64,000 bases of DNA from Hemileia vastatrix. Its lineage: Eukaryota > Basidiomycota > Pucciniomycetes > Pucciniales > Zaghouaniaceae. Positions 42,937 to 55,318 of this stretch are shown piece by piece. The notes beneath the pieces were generated by a model, which saw only the letters and a list, made by a program, of their open reading frames with translations, did not search any database and was not told the DNA's origin. A program made the position numbers and the translations under genes. The DNA is taken from contig JASXTE010000002.1 in assembly GCA_030280995.1 (NCBI GenBank), positions 26,323,683 through 26,387,682 on the forward strand. Reading direction: 5' to 3'. The stretch's first letter is position 1; every line of letters starts with the position of its first letter.

Positions 42937-45083
42937 AAATGTTGATGGAAATGGGTATTGTTGAAAAAGTGGACACAACACCTAAGTATTGTGTCATTTC
43001 ACCAGTATTGATCTCTTATGAAAAAGATAAGGCAAAATTATGCGGTGATTATAGAGCTCTGAATACATACACAGTTGATGATATTTACCCTCTACCAAGG
43101 ATAGCTTCTATCCATGCTACTTTACAAGGAGCAAAATATATTTCCTGTCTGGATGGAAACAAGGGTTACCACCAGATTCCTGTGGAAAGGAATTCTCAAA
43201 ATTACTTATTAATAACCACACATATGGGTATATATAAGTATTTGAGAATGCCATTTGGCCCCAAGAATGCGCCTTCAGTCTTCCAAAAATTGATGGATAG
43301 TGTTTTTCATCAGGAAATGGTTGAAGGATGGCTTTTGGTCTATATTGATGACATCATAGTGTTTTCAAAAACATATGATGAACATCTAAATCACCTGAAA
43401 AGAGTCTTTATAAGGATGGATGAACATAATATGAAAATTGCATTAAAGAAATGTAAGTTTGGATTTCAATCCTTGAAAGTACTTGGACATGTTGTATCTG
43501 GTTTACAAATTTGTGTTGACCAGAATAAGGTGGCAGCAATTAAAAACATTGGTATACCAAAAAATGTAAAAGAGGTTCAAAGTTTTTTGGGTATGTGTGG
43601 ATATTATAGACAGTATATTAAAAATTACCAATCCATTGCAGCTCCTTTAACAACGTTAATGAAGAAAAATGAGGCTTTCATTTGGAATAATAAAAGAAAA
43701 CACACCTTTAATAAATCAAAGGAATGTCTAAAGTCAGCTCCAATATTAGGACACCCAGATTTCACCCTACCTTTTATCTTGTACACTGATGCAAGCTTCA
43801 TAGGCTTAGGTGCTGCTTTACAGCAGAAACAGATAATAAATGGAAAATTGTCTGAAGTATTTATCTGTTATATATCCAGAACCTTAAGAAAAACAGAATT
43901 AAGGTATGGTGCCACACATCTAGAATGTTTAGCCATGGTGTGGGCTTGGAGAAACTTCATTACTATCTGGAAGACCAGAAGTTTGAACTGATAACAGATT
44001 GCAGTGCAGTAAAATCATTACTAAACATGAAAACCCCTAATAGGCACATGTTTAGATGGCGACTAGCTGTACAAGAGTACAGAGGAAGAATGACAATCAC
44101 TCACAGAGCAGGAAAATTGCATTCTAATGTGGATTTATTATCCAGAAGTCCTTTGCCAAATGATGCTCACAACCCAGCTTATGTACCTGAAAATGAGGTT
44201 ATACATATATTTGGGATTTATATAGTGGATTTAGAAGAAGAGTTTATGCAAACTATATTAGAAAAATATTCATCTGATAAAGATTTGACTAAAATTGTCT
44301 ACCATTCTTAATGATATAACTAATGCCACCATGAGTGTATTAATTAAAACCTTGCCTCCAAAGTATAGAAATGCGTTGGAAAAAGGTAAACTGTCAACTG
44401 AAGATGGATATATATATTACAGGAAAAAGTTAAGTATTGTAATAGTGACACCACTTTCTATGAAAGAGTTAATGTTGAGTACTTTTCATGATGACATCTT
44501 AGCTGGTCATTTTGACTTTAACAAAACATTAACTAGAGTTAAAAATACAGCCTGGTGGATAAACATGAAAGAAGATGTACAAAAATACATTGAAACATGT
44601 GAATCTTGTCAGAAATCTAAAAGATTAACTGGGAAGAGATCTGGGTTGTTACAAAAAATAGAGCAGCCAAAAGCTCCATGGGAAATTATAAACATGGATT
44701 TTGTAACTGGCTTCCCATTAGCAGGAAAAGAAAGTTTCAATTCTTGCTGGGTAATAGTAGATAGATTAACAAAAATGTGAAAATTTATCCCTACCCATAA
44801 AGAGGTATCTGAAAAAGACTTGGCATTACTATGGTGGACTCAGATGATGAATACTACTGGGTTCCCCAAAGCCATAATATCTGACAGAGACCCTAAATTT
44901 ACTTCAGAGTTCTGGAAATCTTTGATGGAAGTATCAGGTTGTCAAATGACATTGTCTACAGCACACCATCCACAAACTTATGGACTGGCTGAGAGAATGA
45001 TACAAACTCTAGAAGAAGTGATCAGAAGATATTTTGCCTTTGGATTAGAGTACAAAGACAAAGAGAAATTCCCACATGACTGG

Positions 45084-45121
45084 CACCACGCAATATGGGG
45101 GGCGGACTTGCTAGCAAGTCC
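45084..45121 (+). repeat. left terminal inverted repeat with palindrome
   Basis: It begins CACCACGCAATAT, has a G run, and ends in the 18-bp perfect palindrome GGACTTGCTAGCAAGTCC (45104-45121). The right end has the same parts in inverse order. Confidence 0.85.
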
Positions 45122-45859
45122 GCAACCTTGAACCCTAATTCATATCTTTTTCAGCACACATTGAGGTGGTGATGAAACAATCATGAAGAAATATTGAATT
45201 TACTTTGAAAACACCTTGAAACTGATTTGAACCTTCATTGAACCACAGTTGATTAATAGTTCAAAAAATATTCACAGCAGGAAAAAAGTGTGCACTAGAT
45301 GTCTAGTGCTTTTTTTTGCTTCCTGAATTGATTCCTGGTAGAATTACAAGTGGGACTTCCATCTGATGCCTCCCTCCCCTAATTCTCCCTTATCTTCAAT
45401 CTGACTTCCTATCCTACCCCCTTATCTCATTTCTAAACTTGCCATCTACTTACCCATTTTCCCTATTCCTTTCCTTCACAGTGAGAAAACAACTCTCCTC
45501 TCCTTCCCCCCCTCTCCCTTCTCTTCTCTTCATTTCTCACACCTCCCCCAGACCCTCACTCACCTTTCCCAGCCCACTGTCATTATTTAGTTTTATTTTA
45601 CTTTGTATTTTTTTCATTTTTCATGTTTCTTCCCTACAAAAATCTTCCTTTTTCAACGATTGGCCACATTTTTTTAGTAAACACAAGCAACTCAAATTCT
45701 GAAATATGTATTTAGTTACATTATTTACCACTTGGAATGGGTTATAATTCCTCAAAATTTTATTCCTTGTTATTTCTAATTTATACATATTAATTATTCT
45801 CAAGTTTATAAAAAGTTGGCTACTTCCCAAGCCCTTGCATGCCTCCCCAACACTTTTTT

Positions 45860-46450
45860 CACCTCTTCAATCTCATCGCTCACCTCCCCCAGAAAAATAA
45901 AGGAACTGGGGAAGGCTGGGGAAGGTGAGAGAGGGGCTTTACAGGGCTGGGAGAGGTTATAAAATCCCCTAACCCACTTCGGGAAGGCTGGAAAAGGTGA
46001 GCAAGGGTCCTTAAAGGGCTAGGAGAGTTGATAAAAGCCTCTCACCTACTACTCACAGCCCTACTTAGTCTTTACAGCACCTCGTTCACATCTCCAGCCA
46101 AATTAAGGGACTTGGGAAGCTGGGGGAGGTGAGCGAGGGGCTTTGAAAGTCTGTGGGAGGTAATAAAAGCCTCTCACTCACTTCTCCCAGCCTTCCTTAG
46201 TCTTTACAGCACCTCGCTCACATCTCCAGCCAAAGTAAGGGACTGGGGAAGGCTGGAAGAGGTGAGTGAAGGGCTGGAAAGATTGGGAAGGTGAGAAAGG
46301 GCTAGGGGAGGTAAGCGAGAGCTGGGGGATGTGGACAATAAACTGGGGAGGTGAGTAATAGTTTTAGAATGTGAGAGAAAGGCTGGTGAGGGCTAATGGA
46401 GGTGAGTGGGGTGAGTGAGGGGAATGGGAGGTGAGCGAGAGGTTGCAAAA
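45860..46450. repeat. G-rich tandem repeats inside the TIR element
   Basis: Degenerate units built from GGCTGGGGAAGGTGAG repeat across the stretch. A unit of about 131 bp containing AAAGCCTCTCAC and TCTTTACAGCACCTCG is clearly present twice (46038 and 46169). The opposite-strand version CACCTCCCCCAG occurs just upstream (45540-45890), so inverted pairing is possible. The G/C composition contrasts with the AT-rich remainder. Confidence 0.65.
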
Positions 46451-46739
46451 GGGGTGTAGTTGTGTTAAAAGTGAAAATAGAGTGGAGGGGAGTAGTGAGG
46501 AGGGCTTAAACATAGATTTTGAAGCTTAAAGGGTGTAGCAAATGTATCAGGAGGGCAATAAAAGGGTGGTGAGTGGTAATAGAATTAACAGAAATGAAAA
46601 AGCAGAAAAATTTGTGTGGAGAGATTGAGAGGTTGTCCATTGAGGTAGTGAAAAATGGAGTGTGAACTTTGTTCTTCGGGCGAACATCAGAGTCCACCCC
46701 CTCAATCTACAGCTCTATTCTGCCAATATGGAAAATGAT

Positions 46740-49600
46740 TGATAATTATTTTTTATTGATATTTTTTAACTTAAACCTATAGTTTATATGTCTTTATTTT
46801 ATATTTTTGATTTACAATGCACTTTAAGACTAAGAAAGTAATATAGTAAAATAATTGATAATGAAATACTATTTTGCTTTTTTACACAATAATTCACAGA
46901 ATTCTTTTGATAACTATACATGATATAAATAAATAATATAATAGGAAAATTGTAGCAAAAAGTTAAAAACTAGAATAAAACATTTAAAGAAATTTTAAAC
47001 TATTGAACTTATGTATTTTTTGAGTTTATTGTATTTATTTTTAAATGTAATAGTAAAATATGTTGGTTAGATTAAAAATAGCTTTGAATTAAATTAAATA
47101 ATTAGGGTAAAGGTTGAGGAAAAGATTTATCCACATATATAACCATTTAGGCTTATTTCTTGTTTTGTGATTGCTATATATAACTGGATAATTGACTGTA
47201 ATAACTGCAAATTTAAAAAACTTCAATAAGTTATCTACCTCAATATATTTATGATAATCTATTCAGTAACAGAATAAAATATCTGAGTCCTTTCTTTTAC
47301 TAATTTTTTTTCATTTCAATGACTATATACATTTTCAAAAAATTATTTATCATGTTTTTGGTGGAACTTAGATTGAACTCTCAATGCAATCTTGTTTCCA
47401 AGTGTGGTTCATAATAATTTAAGCCATGAAAAAATTTATACTTTTTTAGAAGTTTTATTAATTACTTTTAAATATAAAAATAATTATATTTTTATATCAA
47501 AATATTTTTATTAAACACTTTGAAGTTCTAAAAATAAGTACATATTAAGAGTTATTTTTAGATAATATTATATTAAAAAAAGTTTTAAGTTGATTATATA
47601 TTATTATGATATGATTTCTTTCCATATTACGTATTACAAAACTACCTAAAAATCAATTTTATACAACTATATTACATAAAAAAGATATCAGCTCTTCTGC
47701 TTAGATTTAAAGTACTTCAAAAAAACATTATTTTTGCCTTAGGTACACATTATATAGAGTATTCAGAGCATCATATTAATTTTTTAGACTTACACATTTA
47801 AGTTGAATGGAAGCCTCACAGGATAAAATTGGTCATTTTGTAAAAAAAAAAATAAGTAAATATCTTTTAAATCAATATATATTTTTATAAAAAGTCAAAT
47901 TTTAATATTTATGTTTAGTTTAAAATCTGTTATGAAGATTTGAAATATTGCTATTTAAATTAATTTTTATAACAATATAACCATTCCAGTATTGCTTTGT
48001 GATAAGGCCAATTTCAAGAAAATTTTTAAATTCTTCTGTTTAAATAAAATATCAAAGGGATTGTTTTTCATACACTTAGAAACTGAATAGAAACATCATA
48101 TAAGATCTACCAATCAGCATAAATATCATAATTCCAATAAATCATTGATAAATCTTGAACCCATATATATAATTTTACAATTGCGTGTAAGTGTTCAGTT
48201 GTGAATTACTCCTATCAAAACTTTGATTCTAAAGACTAAAAAAGCGTACCTGAAATGTTTCATTTAATTTATTTTTCAAAACCATAGAATTGAAATATTT
48301 TTTCTTTTCATTTAAAACATGGAATAATATTATTTTTAATAAAAAGATGATTGCCTTTACAGCTGCTTTTCTACATGGGTATAATCTAAATTACCTATTG
48401 TGTCTTTTTTACAAAATGAATATCATATAATAGTTTTTTAATTTGAAACTGATAGAATTATGAAAAATTACCACTTTTACCTATTTAATTCAGTTCTTGA
48501 ACAATAATACAATCAAAATATCTACCTGAAGCACATTTTTTAACATGAGATCACTTTTCAAATTATATGGTGCTTATTCCCAGGTTGACACTGAAATTAT
48601 CCCACAATACAGCATTGAAGCAAAATCAAGTACTAAAATTAAAGTTTAAATAAATTTATACTACTTTGTTTTAATTATCTTTAAATTTTTACATCTAGCT
48701 TGAATTTCAGTCTTTCATATGAAAAATTCACTAAGTAGTAATTAATTATTTCAACTCATGAGATTACTCTACCAAATAACCATATTTACATTGAATTTTG
48801 ATGAAATACATCATGAAGAGTTCCAGAAAATCATATGTGTATTACATTGAATAAATTAATATTGTGAAAATTCTTAGTAGTTGAATATTCGATAGAAAAA
48901 AAAAGAGCAAAAAGATATTTCCTTTTAACTTTAATCATCTTCTTGCATACAAAAATGGAAAAAACTGGATTAAAATTCACTTGTATAAGAATTATACTTC
49001 TTTCTAGACATATAATTAAACAATTTATCAATTATTAGTGCTAAGTGTAAAGAAGATATTAGAGAACTTCATTGAAACAGAAATTATGAAAACATATTTC
49101 TATCTTTTATTTTTCTTAATTATGAGTCTTTTCACAGTATTCTAGAATAGAAACTTGAGAATTTTTATGGTTCAATATTTTTATTAAATAATTCCATTGA
49201 GTTTAAAATAATTATATTGCATAATAAGAAATATTAAAAATACAAAAAAAAATATCAGGTAATATGGTTTAAATTAAAAAATAAAAGCTTCAAATTCTTG
49301 GTTAAAAGGAGTTATCATTAAAGAGAACCACTGATATTATTTTATATTTTTTCAAAAAAAATAGAATAAAATAATTAGAGAGGTTAAAAGTGATGTTTTT
49401 GAAATAAATAGTATAATTTTCAGTCTTTTAAGTGATCAGGTGAAATTCAAAATGAAAATGAAAATGAGTTTTGTGAAAAAAATTCTGTGAATGGATCAGA
49501 TTATTAATCTTCCCTTGTTATTATTTCTATAAATTATTTATTAAACTTTCACTATTACTCAAGCACAGACTCATCAATGTTTGGTTAAGAGCCCAAGATG
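46740..49600. other. AT-rich interior of the TIR element, no gene seen
   Basis: About 2.9 kb of very AT-rich DNA with stops in all frames. The longest frame (48831-49031, minus, 66 codons) has no motif. It is likely filler from decay of an earlier internal sequence. Confidence 0.6.
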
Positions 49601-49668
49601 AGTTCAAAGTAAAGTTCAGTCTGAGTTCAGTCTGAGTTCAGTCTGAATTCCATCTGAATTCAAGTTGA

Positions 49669-49706
49669 GGACTTGCTAGCAAGTCCCCCCCAAATATTGC
49701 GTGGTG
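49669..49706 (-). repeat. right terminal inverted repeat with palindrome
   Basis: Read on the minus strand it begins CACCACGCAATATTTGGGGG and ends with GGACTTGCTAGCAAGTCC (palindrome at 49669-49686). It differs from the left repeat only by small indels around the G run. Confidence 0.85.
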
Positions 49707-50580
49707 TGGGTAACATTAATTCCTGGCCTAGAATTTGCTTATAACAGAACAACTCATTCTGTAACAGAGAAGAAACCATTTGAACTCTGGCTGGGATATG
49801 TACCAAATAACCCAGTAAATCATTTAAATAAATTACCAAGATTGGATATACACCCTGGTACTAAATCCTTTATTCATATGCAACAAATGTGTAGGGGGCA
49901 TGCAGAAGAATGCATCCAAAAAGCATTTGAATATGAAAAGAAAAGGTGGGACAAATCTCATAAAGAATTTGAATTCAAAAAGGGAGATGAAGTCCTTATA
50001 TCAAGACTACATTTTAACTTACAAGGTAATGTTAAATTAAAGGATCCCTTTGTAGGACCTTTTGTAGTAAGTAAAATTGTTGGTAATAATGCAGTGGAAA
50101 TCATATTATATGTTACATATTATAGGAAACATCCACTTTTCCCTATCTCATTATTGAAACCTTACCACGCAAATGATCCTGACTTATTTCCAAAAAGAAG
50201 GGGAAGGCCTAAAAAGCAACCTGAAGAAATTAAGGAGAAAGCAGAGATTGAAAAATTACTCAAGAAAAGAATCCTTACTAAAGAAAAAGGGACTGATTAT
50301 TTATTAAGATTTAAAGGGAAATCAAATGAATTTGATAAATGGATACCTGAAAAAGAAATTTCTAATTTATCCACCCTTCTTAAAAAATTTAAACAGAAAT
50401 AAATTTCTGTTCAACCAGCTGAGGGGTTAAAAACCAGTACTCATAATATTTTATTATGTTTTATTTCTTTAAAGTATAATCTTTAATGCTACAGAATTAA
50501 TCTGAATACCTGAAAATTACAAATAAACAAATAAAATGTATAACTTATCATTTTTTTATTGTTATTTTTGGGTGGGCAAG

Positions 50581-51914
50581 TGTCAGCCTCTATATCCCCA
50601 TGACTGAGTAAAAAGTGCTTATAAGTTATGTTAAACACATGAACTATACAGGGGAAAAATAATTGAGAGTACACAAACAGTATACATAAGTAAAATTATG
50701 ATAATATACACAATATGCCATTATAACACCTTATATACATGCATATATCCACCTTTTATAGGTCTTATGTACTTAATATTAAGTTGGAGTATGTTAGGGT
50801 AATCTTAAGAACATTAAGTATAAGGATACATAATTTTTAAGTACACTTAAAGATGTTAAATCCATTGTTTTACGCAAAAAACAAGAAATGCACTTTATTT
50901 AACTTAAAAGTTGACTATATGTGCTATAAAATCGAGAATATCGAAATTGCGCTTTTACAGATCAATTTTTCTCATTTAGGACTATTGATTTGGCTACTTA
51001 AATGCATAAAAATAACACTTTTCAAATTTGGTATTTTTTATGCCAGAAATGGCTTCTGTGTACTGGCCACATACTGCCTGCATTTTTCCTGTGTGAATAG
51101 CTTCATTTTTAGCAAAGTTAGCTTTTTCACACTATAATTACCCCACATTCTATGCCCACTGTGGGGAAACACACTAAAATAGGCAAGAGGCACTTATTTA
51201 GTGTCCTAGCTTAATTAATAATGCATTGACCCTCTTTATATGCACTAATTTCATTAATAACCTCACTCTTGGCACCTTATTTCACTACCATGCTAAATTT
51301 GCCTAAAATTAATCAAGGATTTACCCTTGCAAGCGCCTGCCAAGGACTGCATGTAGTTACTCCACATCTCACACCCTTTTTTGGGTTTCTAGGTGGTTTC
51401 TGAGTCAATTTTGGTTATTTTTGAATGGGAATTTCACATAGTATAATGTCAATATTAGCCCCTTCATTTCTACAGTGAATCCCCCTTATTATTAAGCTAT
51501 TATTAGCCTTAAAAAGTCCCCTTCAGTCTTTTATATTATTGTTTTATACTCATATACTCTCTTTTTGTCTTTTTCTTTAATTTTGATGGATTTCCCTTAT
51601 TATTACAAGATTTTTATGGTTGTTACTATTCTAATTATGTCATGGGTTACTGTGGATGTTGATGGGAATGTCTACTAGTTGTTTTGAGGCGTCATTAACT
51701 GTGTATTGGATGGTACATCAAGGGAATCATTGGGGAACTCAGTGTGTATAAAAGGAGGAGGTTTTTGGGTCTTGTTTCTACATTCTTTATCATTACAATT
51801 TACACCATATAACCACATCAATTACAATACACTTCAATTAGTACTTTTATAAGACTTTTGAGTAGAGTCTGAATTATTAAAATTTTATTTTTCTACCAAC
51901 TAAAAAGATTGTAA
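50581..51914 (+). repeat. 3' LTR of E3, truncated
   Basis: It matches 37827-39160 over 1334 bp without indels. A purine-rich GGGTGGGCAAG precedes it as a polypurine tract. The final 166 bp of the LTR are missing because foreign sequence starts at about 51915, which I interpret as the end of G3. Confidence 0.9.
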
Positions 51915-51916
51915 GC

Positions 51917-53361
51917 TGTCATGCGCCACGTGACACTCGAGGCAGAAGTAGCTCATTAAATCAATACTAAAGGGCTCAAATCCATACTTGAAGCGCAGAA
52001 AGCAACTCTCCATAGCAACTGCAACTTTCCTTTGTGTACTCGCTATTCAATCGCGCTGGTCTAAACTCTAAATCTAAATTAGTCAATTTCTCAATAGTGT
52101 GTCTTAGTCTTTTTCTCAATAATTGAGGCACAGCGCAATAACCAATATAATAGTACATTAAAAGGTTCACAAAATGTCTGTGGGTTGTTAAGGGGTAGTG
52201 AGCATGGAAGGAATGGTTAGTGAAGGATTAAGGGGTTAATGGTATGGTAAGGTAAACTCTTACAGTCGCCTTGCTGTAAGCAGAATCCGTAGGAGATATG
52301 TGGATTTAGTTGAAAACCCTGTCCTTCCAATAAAAATAACAAAATGGGAATTCTAAATCACTAAGCTAACCAGTCTACTTGGATCTTATTGTTAAAAAAT
52401 AATGAAACTCTAAAATATTTAACACTTATTGAGATTTAAGTAAAAGTGGCTGTTAAGAAAGAAATACTGATAACAACAATTAAGTTGTACCAGTGAAAGA
52501 TCTGAAAAGATTGACTTTTATGTTTTTATAATAATTTGAATTTTTATGAGACAGAAATAATCAAGTCCCAGTGATGAAGACCTTTCTAAAGATACCCTGT
52601 ATGAAGTGTGATTTAAATTGTTGAGTAGTATTTCTAAAATGTTATATATAAAATATAAAGTTATAAGGGTATTACAAATTTATTTAATTTGTTGAGTAAT
52701 AAAAAATGAGACCGTGGTGGTTAATTATTAAGCTGTATGTTGTATCCCCCCCTCAATTTCGAGTTTGAGAGGCTCTTAAGTATTCCTAGTCACGTGCCTA
52801 AGTTTTCCCCTCCAGAGCTCTGCCAGAGTCAATCCAGAGCCCATACGGAGTCAAAGCAGAGTCCATACGGAGTCCAAACGGAGTCCGTCCGGATGTCCGG
52901 ACTCAATTAGAACCTTTAAAACTATAATAAAAAATCTAGAAAACTTACACATGATAGAACCACTTCTCTTTTACATTCCAGACTAATTTTCGTAGTCTGC
53001 GCAGATCCAATTACCCCGTGAAAATTCATGAAAGTTAAGTAATTTCTTAATATGTAAATATTTCTGTAAATCTTTAAAATTCATTTAAAAATATAAGAAA
53101 AGTAGTAAAAATTCTGGAAAAATTTCCCAAGGTTTGTGAGTGACTCGACTTGATACTTATAAACTTTTCAGACCGTAAAAATAAGTTTTCTCCGTAAAAT
53201 AAATTGATTTTGTGTAGTCTTTTGCTTTCAACCAAATTTCTTTATATTTAAAACTCAAATTAAATTATTAAAACCCTTTTATAAAATATAACGCCAATCA
53301 TGCACGCCGTAATAACTCCATTTAGGTACTTAGGTGCCATACTAAACTTTAGGCTACCACA
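51917..53361 (-). repeat. putative 3' LTR of G3
   Basis: The boundary at 53361 is set by the polypurine tract TTGGAGGGAGAA followed by TGTGGTAGCC on the minus strand. This parallels TTGGAGGGAGGA/TGTGGTCTTCC in G1. The inner boundary near 51917 is set by the break in the E3 LTR, where the minus-strand sequence would end GCATGACA. The length, about 1445 bp, is in the family range. It contains a GC-richer patch with ACGGAGTC repeats (52845-52885). It has no gene. Its partner LTR is outside the window, so the call is inferential. Confidence 0.6.
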
Positions 53362-53484
53362 TTCTCCCTCCAATTGAGAATGTCCCCATTCTTAAGACTT
53401 TGTATAAGTGGTCAAACACAATATTCATCTTTAACCTTCAACCACCATCTTCTTTAATCAACTTTAAAATTCATCTTCATCAAT

Positions 53485-54176
53485 ATGTCTTTCAAAGGAC
53501 TTGTCGCTCCATGTGTACTCTGCGCTCGATACCAGGTACCTTGTTTAATCTCCAACCCTAATCTTCCTGGCAGGACAGCTTGCGACTTATGCCGTGTGAA
53601 AAAAGTCAAATGTAACCGGCCAATAGTTCCTTCTAAAACAAACGTATATTTAGGACCAGCAGCTCTCCCTGATCCCTCAACTTCTAAAAAACGATCAAAA
53701 ATTCCTGTCTTCTTAAAACAAATAAGATCAAAAACAGCTTCAAAAGTTCAATCTTCTTCAGCGGATCCCGGCCTAATTTTGCCTTCACAAGATCCTAATC
53801 CTATAACGCCAGTGCCCCCAACCAACTTTGCTGAGACTATGTTTCCTGGCTCTAAATGTAAGACCCTATTATCTTACTAAAAAAAACTTTTAATCAAAAT
53901 TGAATAAACCTATGACTTAATAACATATTTGAACTTCTAGCTGTCGAAATAACCAACACTGATGACGTTGGCAGAGTGAAGTGGGACTATATCAATCATT
54001 ATCCAAATTTTCATCGCTATCTTTTTCTTGACTTTAAGAATGAGTTGAAACAAAAAATGCTGGCCTATTTTCAAGAAACTCCAGCTAATAACCATGAAGA
54101 CCTCATGAAAAGAAGAATTTTAATGCAAAGCTTTGATAATTATGTTGAACAATTTCAAAGAAATTATCTTTTCTAA
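53485..54176 (+). CDS. antisense cargo gene 1 of G3: Zn2Cys6-like protein, 202 aa, one intron
   Basis: Exons 53485-53857 and 53941-54176 join in phase across an 83-bp intron (GTAAGA...TTCTAG), giving 202 residues. The Cys cluster is C10-x2-C13-x6-C20-x12-C33-x2-C36-x6-C43, with KKVKC at its end. This fits the Zn2Cys6 spacing, but the basic residues follow the fourth Cys instead of the first. A Ser/Pro/Lys linker (about 50-120) has a KKRSK nuclear-signal-like block. The second exon is helical and contains Y-P-x-F, LDFKNELKQKML, then YFQ-x-TPA-x4-DL-x-KR. The same tail occurs in the G1 counterpart. It is probably a nuclear DNA-binding protein; the function is unproven. It starts 124 bp from the LTR edge and reads away from it. 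Confidence 0.75.
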
Positions 54177-54764
54177 CAGTATAACTTGATAAAATTTTGT
54201 TTTTGCTTGGTCTTCTTTAACTTTCAACATAAATGTTGTTTTCTTTCTTCTCTGGCTTAACATAAAATAATAAATAATAAATCTTGTGATGATTCCACTG
54301 CTGAGAGCAAGGTTTGAATCCCTTCAGACTCCCATATACCAGTCTTCCTTCTTGTCACAGAATTGAGAGAGTGGATCTTCCTATGAGCCGAATACTCCTG
54401 ATTCCAACCTCATAGGGCCCCCCACTGAGCCGAATTCTATGATTCCAATCTCGCCATAAGGTCCTCCAAGCTTCACACCAAAAATGGCCTAACACTGAGG
54501 CACTAAAAAAATCATTCCCTAAAATCCAACTACCATCCTAAATTCTGATTCCTTCATCAAAATTTGCAAACTTTGCTATACAGCAAACCCATAAAATACT
54601 TTTGCCAGACTTTCAATAATAATATTAACTTTAGGCCATGTTAAAGCGCCACAAATTTCACCTAATTACCCATTATGCTTTCCTTAGCATCATTACCACC
54701 TAAAATTTTAACCTCCCAAAGCTTATCAGCACCCAATTCCAGAAATAATTGAATAACCAGTTTA
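54177..54764. other. spacer between cargo gene 1 and hairpin array, G3
   Basis: No gene was seen. It has two related blocks with AGCCGAAT and GATTCCAA (54395-54460), a weak tandem repeat. The rest is unremarkable. Confidence 0.4.
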
Positions 54765-55230
54765 GAGTCTTAGTGGACAGTGATAAATTAAAAGTTTGAA
54801 TTGAGTTATCCAACAAGATTGACATTCCAGTTTAAAGTCTTGGTGGACCAAACATATAATCAATTGCCAGATTATGGTCTTGGTGGACCAAAGATCGTTT
54901 AGGTGCATAAATAACTTGATAAATCCCTAAATAAGGCCTAGGCTTGACCAAAGATTGAATAAATTTGATAATCCAGTTTAATGTCATAGTGGACCAAACA
55001 TTTGATTGACAAGTAATCCAGTATAAGGCCATAGTGGACCAATGAATGTTGAATTATCCTGCAGATATTAATTTTCCAGTTTAAAGTCATAGTGGACTAA
55101 ACAATGAATGAACTACCAGTTTAAAGTCATGGTGGACCAAACATTGGATCGATAAGAAATCCAGTTTAAGGTCATGGTGGACCCAACAGCTTGATAATAG
55201 TCCAGTTTAGGGTCTTGGTGGACCTAACAA
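54765..55230 (+). repeat. array of 22-nt hairpin repeats between the two cargo genes, G3
   Basis: About ten copies of CCAGTTTAA-NNTC-N6-GANN-AAAC lie near 54759, 54832, 54861, 54978, 55017, 55076, 55114, 55159 and 55201, plus degenerate ones. Stem arms vary together: AGTC with GACT (55076), and GGTC with GACC (54861, 55159, 55201). Some are three-pair GTC/GAC forms. The loops are TTGGTG, ATGGTG or ATAGTG. Position and orientation relative to the genes match the G1 array. Confidence 0.8.
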
Positions 55231-55318
55231 CTTCTCTATCCTTGAACCCAGATTTTGCCACCAGCTTTCTTCATCCTAGTTTCAAGTTTTCTTCTTCAAA
55301 AAAATATATCCTAACAAG

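Larger units (their letters stand above)
45084..49706. mobile_element. 4.6-kb non-autonomous TIR DNA transposon inserted in E3 pol
   Basis: The element is bounded by inverted repeats starting CACCACGCAATAT and flanked by the 3-bp duplication TGG (45081-45083 and 49707-49709). Removing it with one TGG restores the integrase frame exactly, as comparison with E2 shows. The termini CAC...GTG and 3-bp duplication are compatible with the CACTA (EnSpm) group, but also with other 3-bp-duplicating families. The interior has no frame longer than 87 codons and no transposase motif, so it must be mobilised in trans. Subterminal TTCAGTCTGAG repeats (49615-49665) may be transposase binding sites. Confidence 0.85.
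42939..50402 (+). pseudogene. pol of E3, split by a DNA transposon
   Basis: RT carries CGDYRALN, LDGNKGYHQ and YIDDII (about 43340-43360). RNase H begins LYTDASFIGLGAA. Frames change near 43950 and 44300, and TGA lies at 44778. Integrase runs from about 44480, with SDRDPKFTSEFW. In the last acidic block HPQTYG replaces the HPQTDG of E2. At codon boundary 45083 the frame is cut by the inserted element and resumes at 49710 with VTLIPGLEFAY. The C-terminus has a chromodomain-like segment IEKLLKKR...YLLRFKGKS...WIPEKEISNL (about 50240-50385). Without the insertion the integrase would read through. Confidence 0.9.
37827..51914 (+). mobile_element. Ty3/gypsy chromodomain LTR retrotransposon E3 (3' LTR truncated by G3)
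   Basis: It starts TGTCAGCC after the flank GTTTA (37822-37826). The 5' LTR is 1500 bp. The 3' LTR keeps its first 1334 bp without any indel and then breaks at the G3 boundary. Gag and pol resemble E2 throughout, but the LTRs differ in length and sequence apart from the first bases. A 4.6-kb terminal-inverted-repeat element is inserted in the integrase frame. The two LTRs are about 98% identical by eye. Confidence 0.9.

Noticed and set aside
46506..46697. Small frames in the TIR element as a possible transposase remnant
   Set aside because: The longest frames are under 90 codons, biased by composition, and show no DDE or zinc-finger motif.
53976..54176. A separate small gene starting inside 53976-54176
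   Set aside because: It is the second exon of cargo gene 1. The 83-bp intron joins it in phase to the zinc-cluster exon, and the G1 copy has the same structure.
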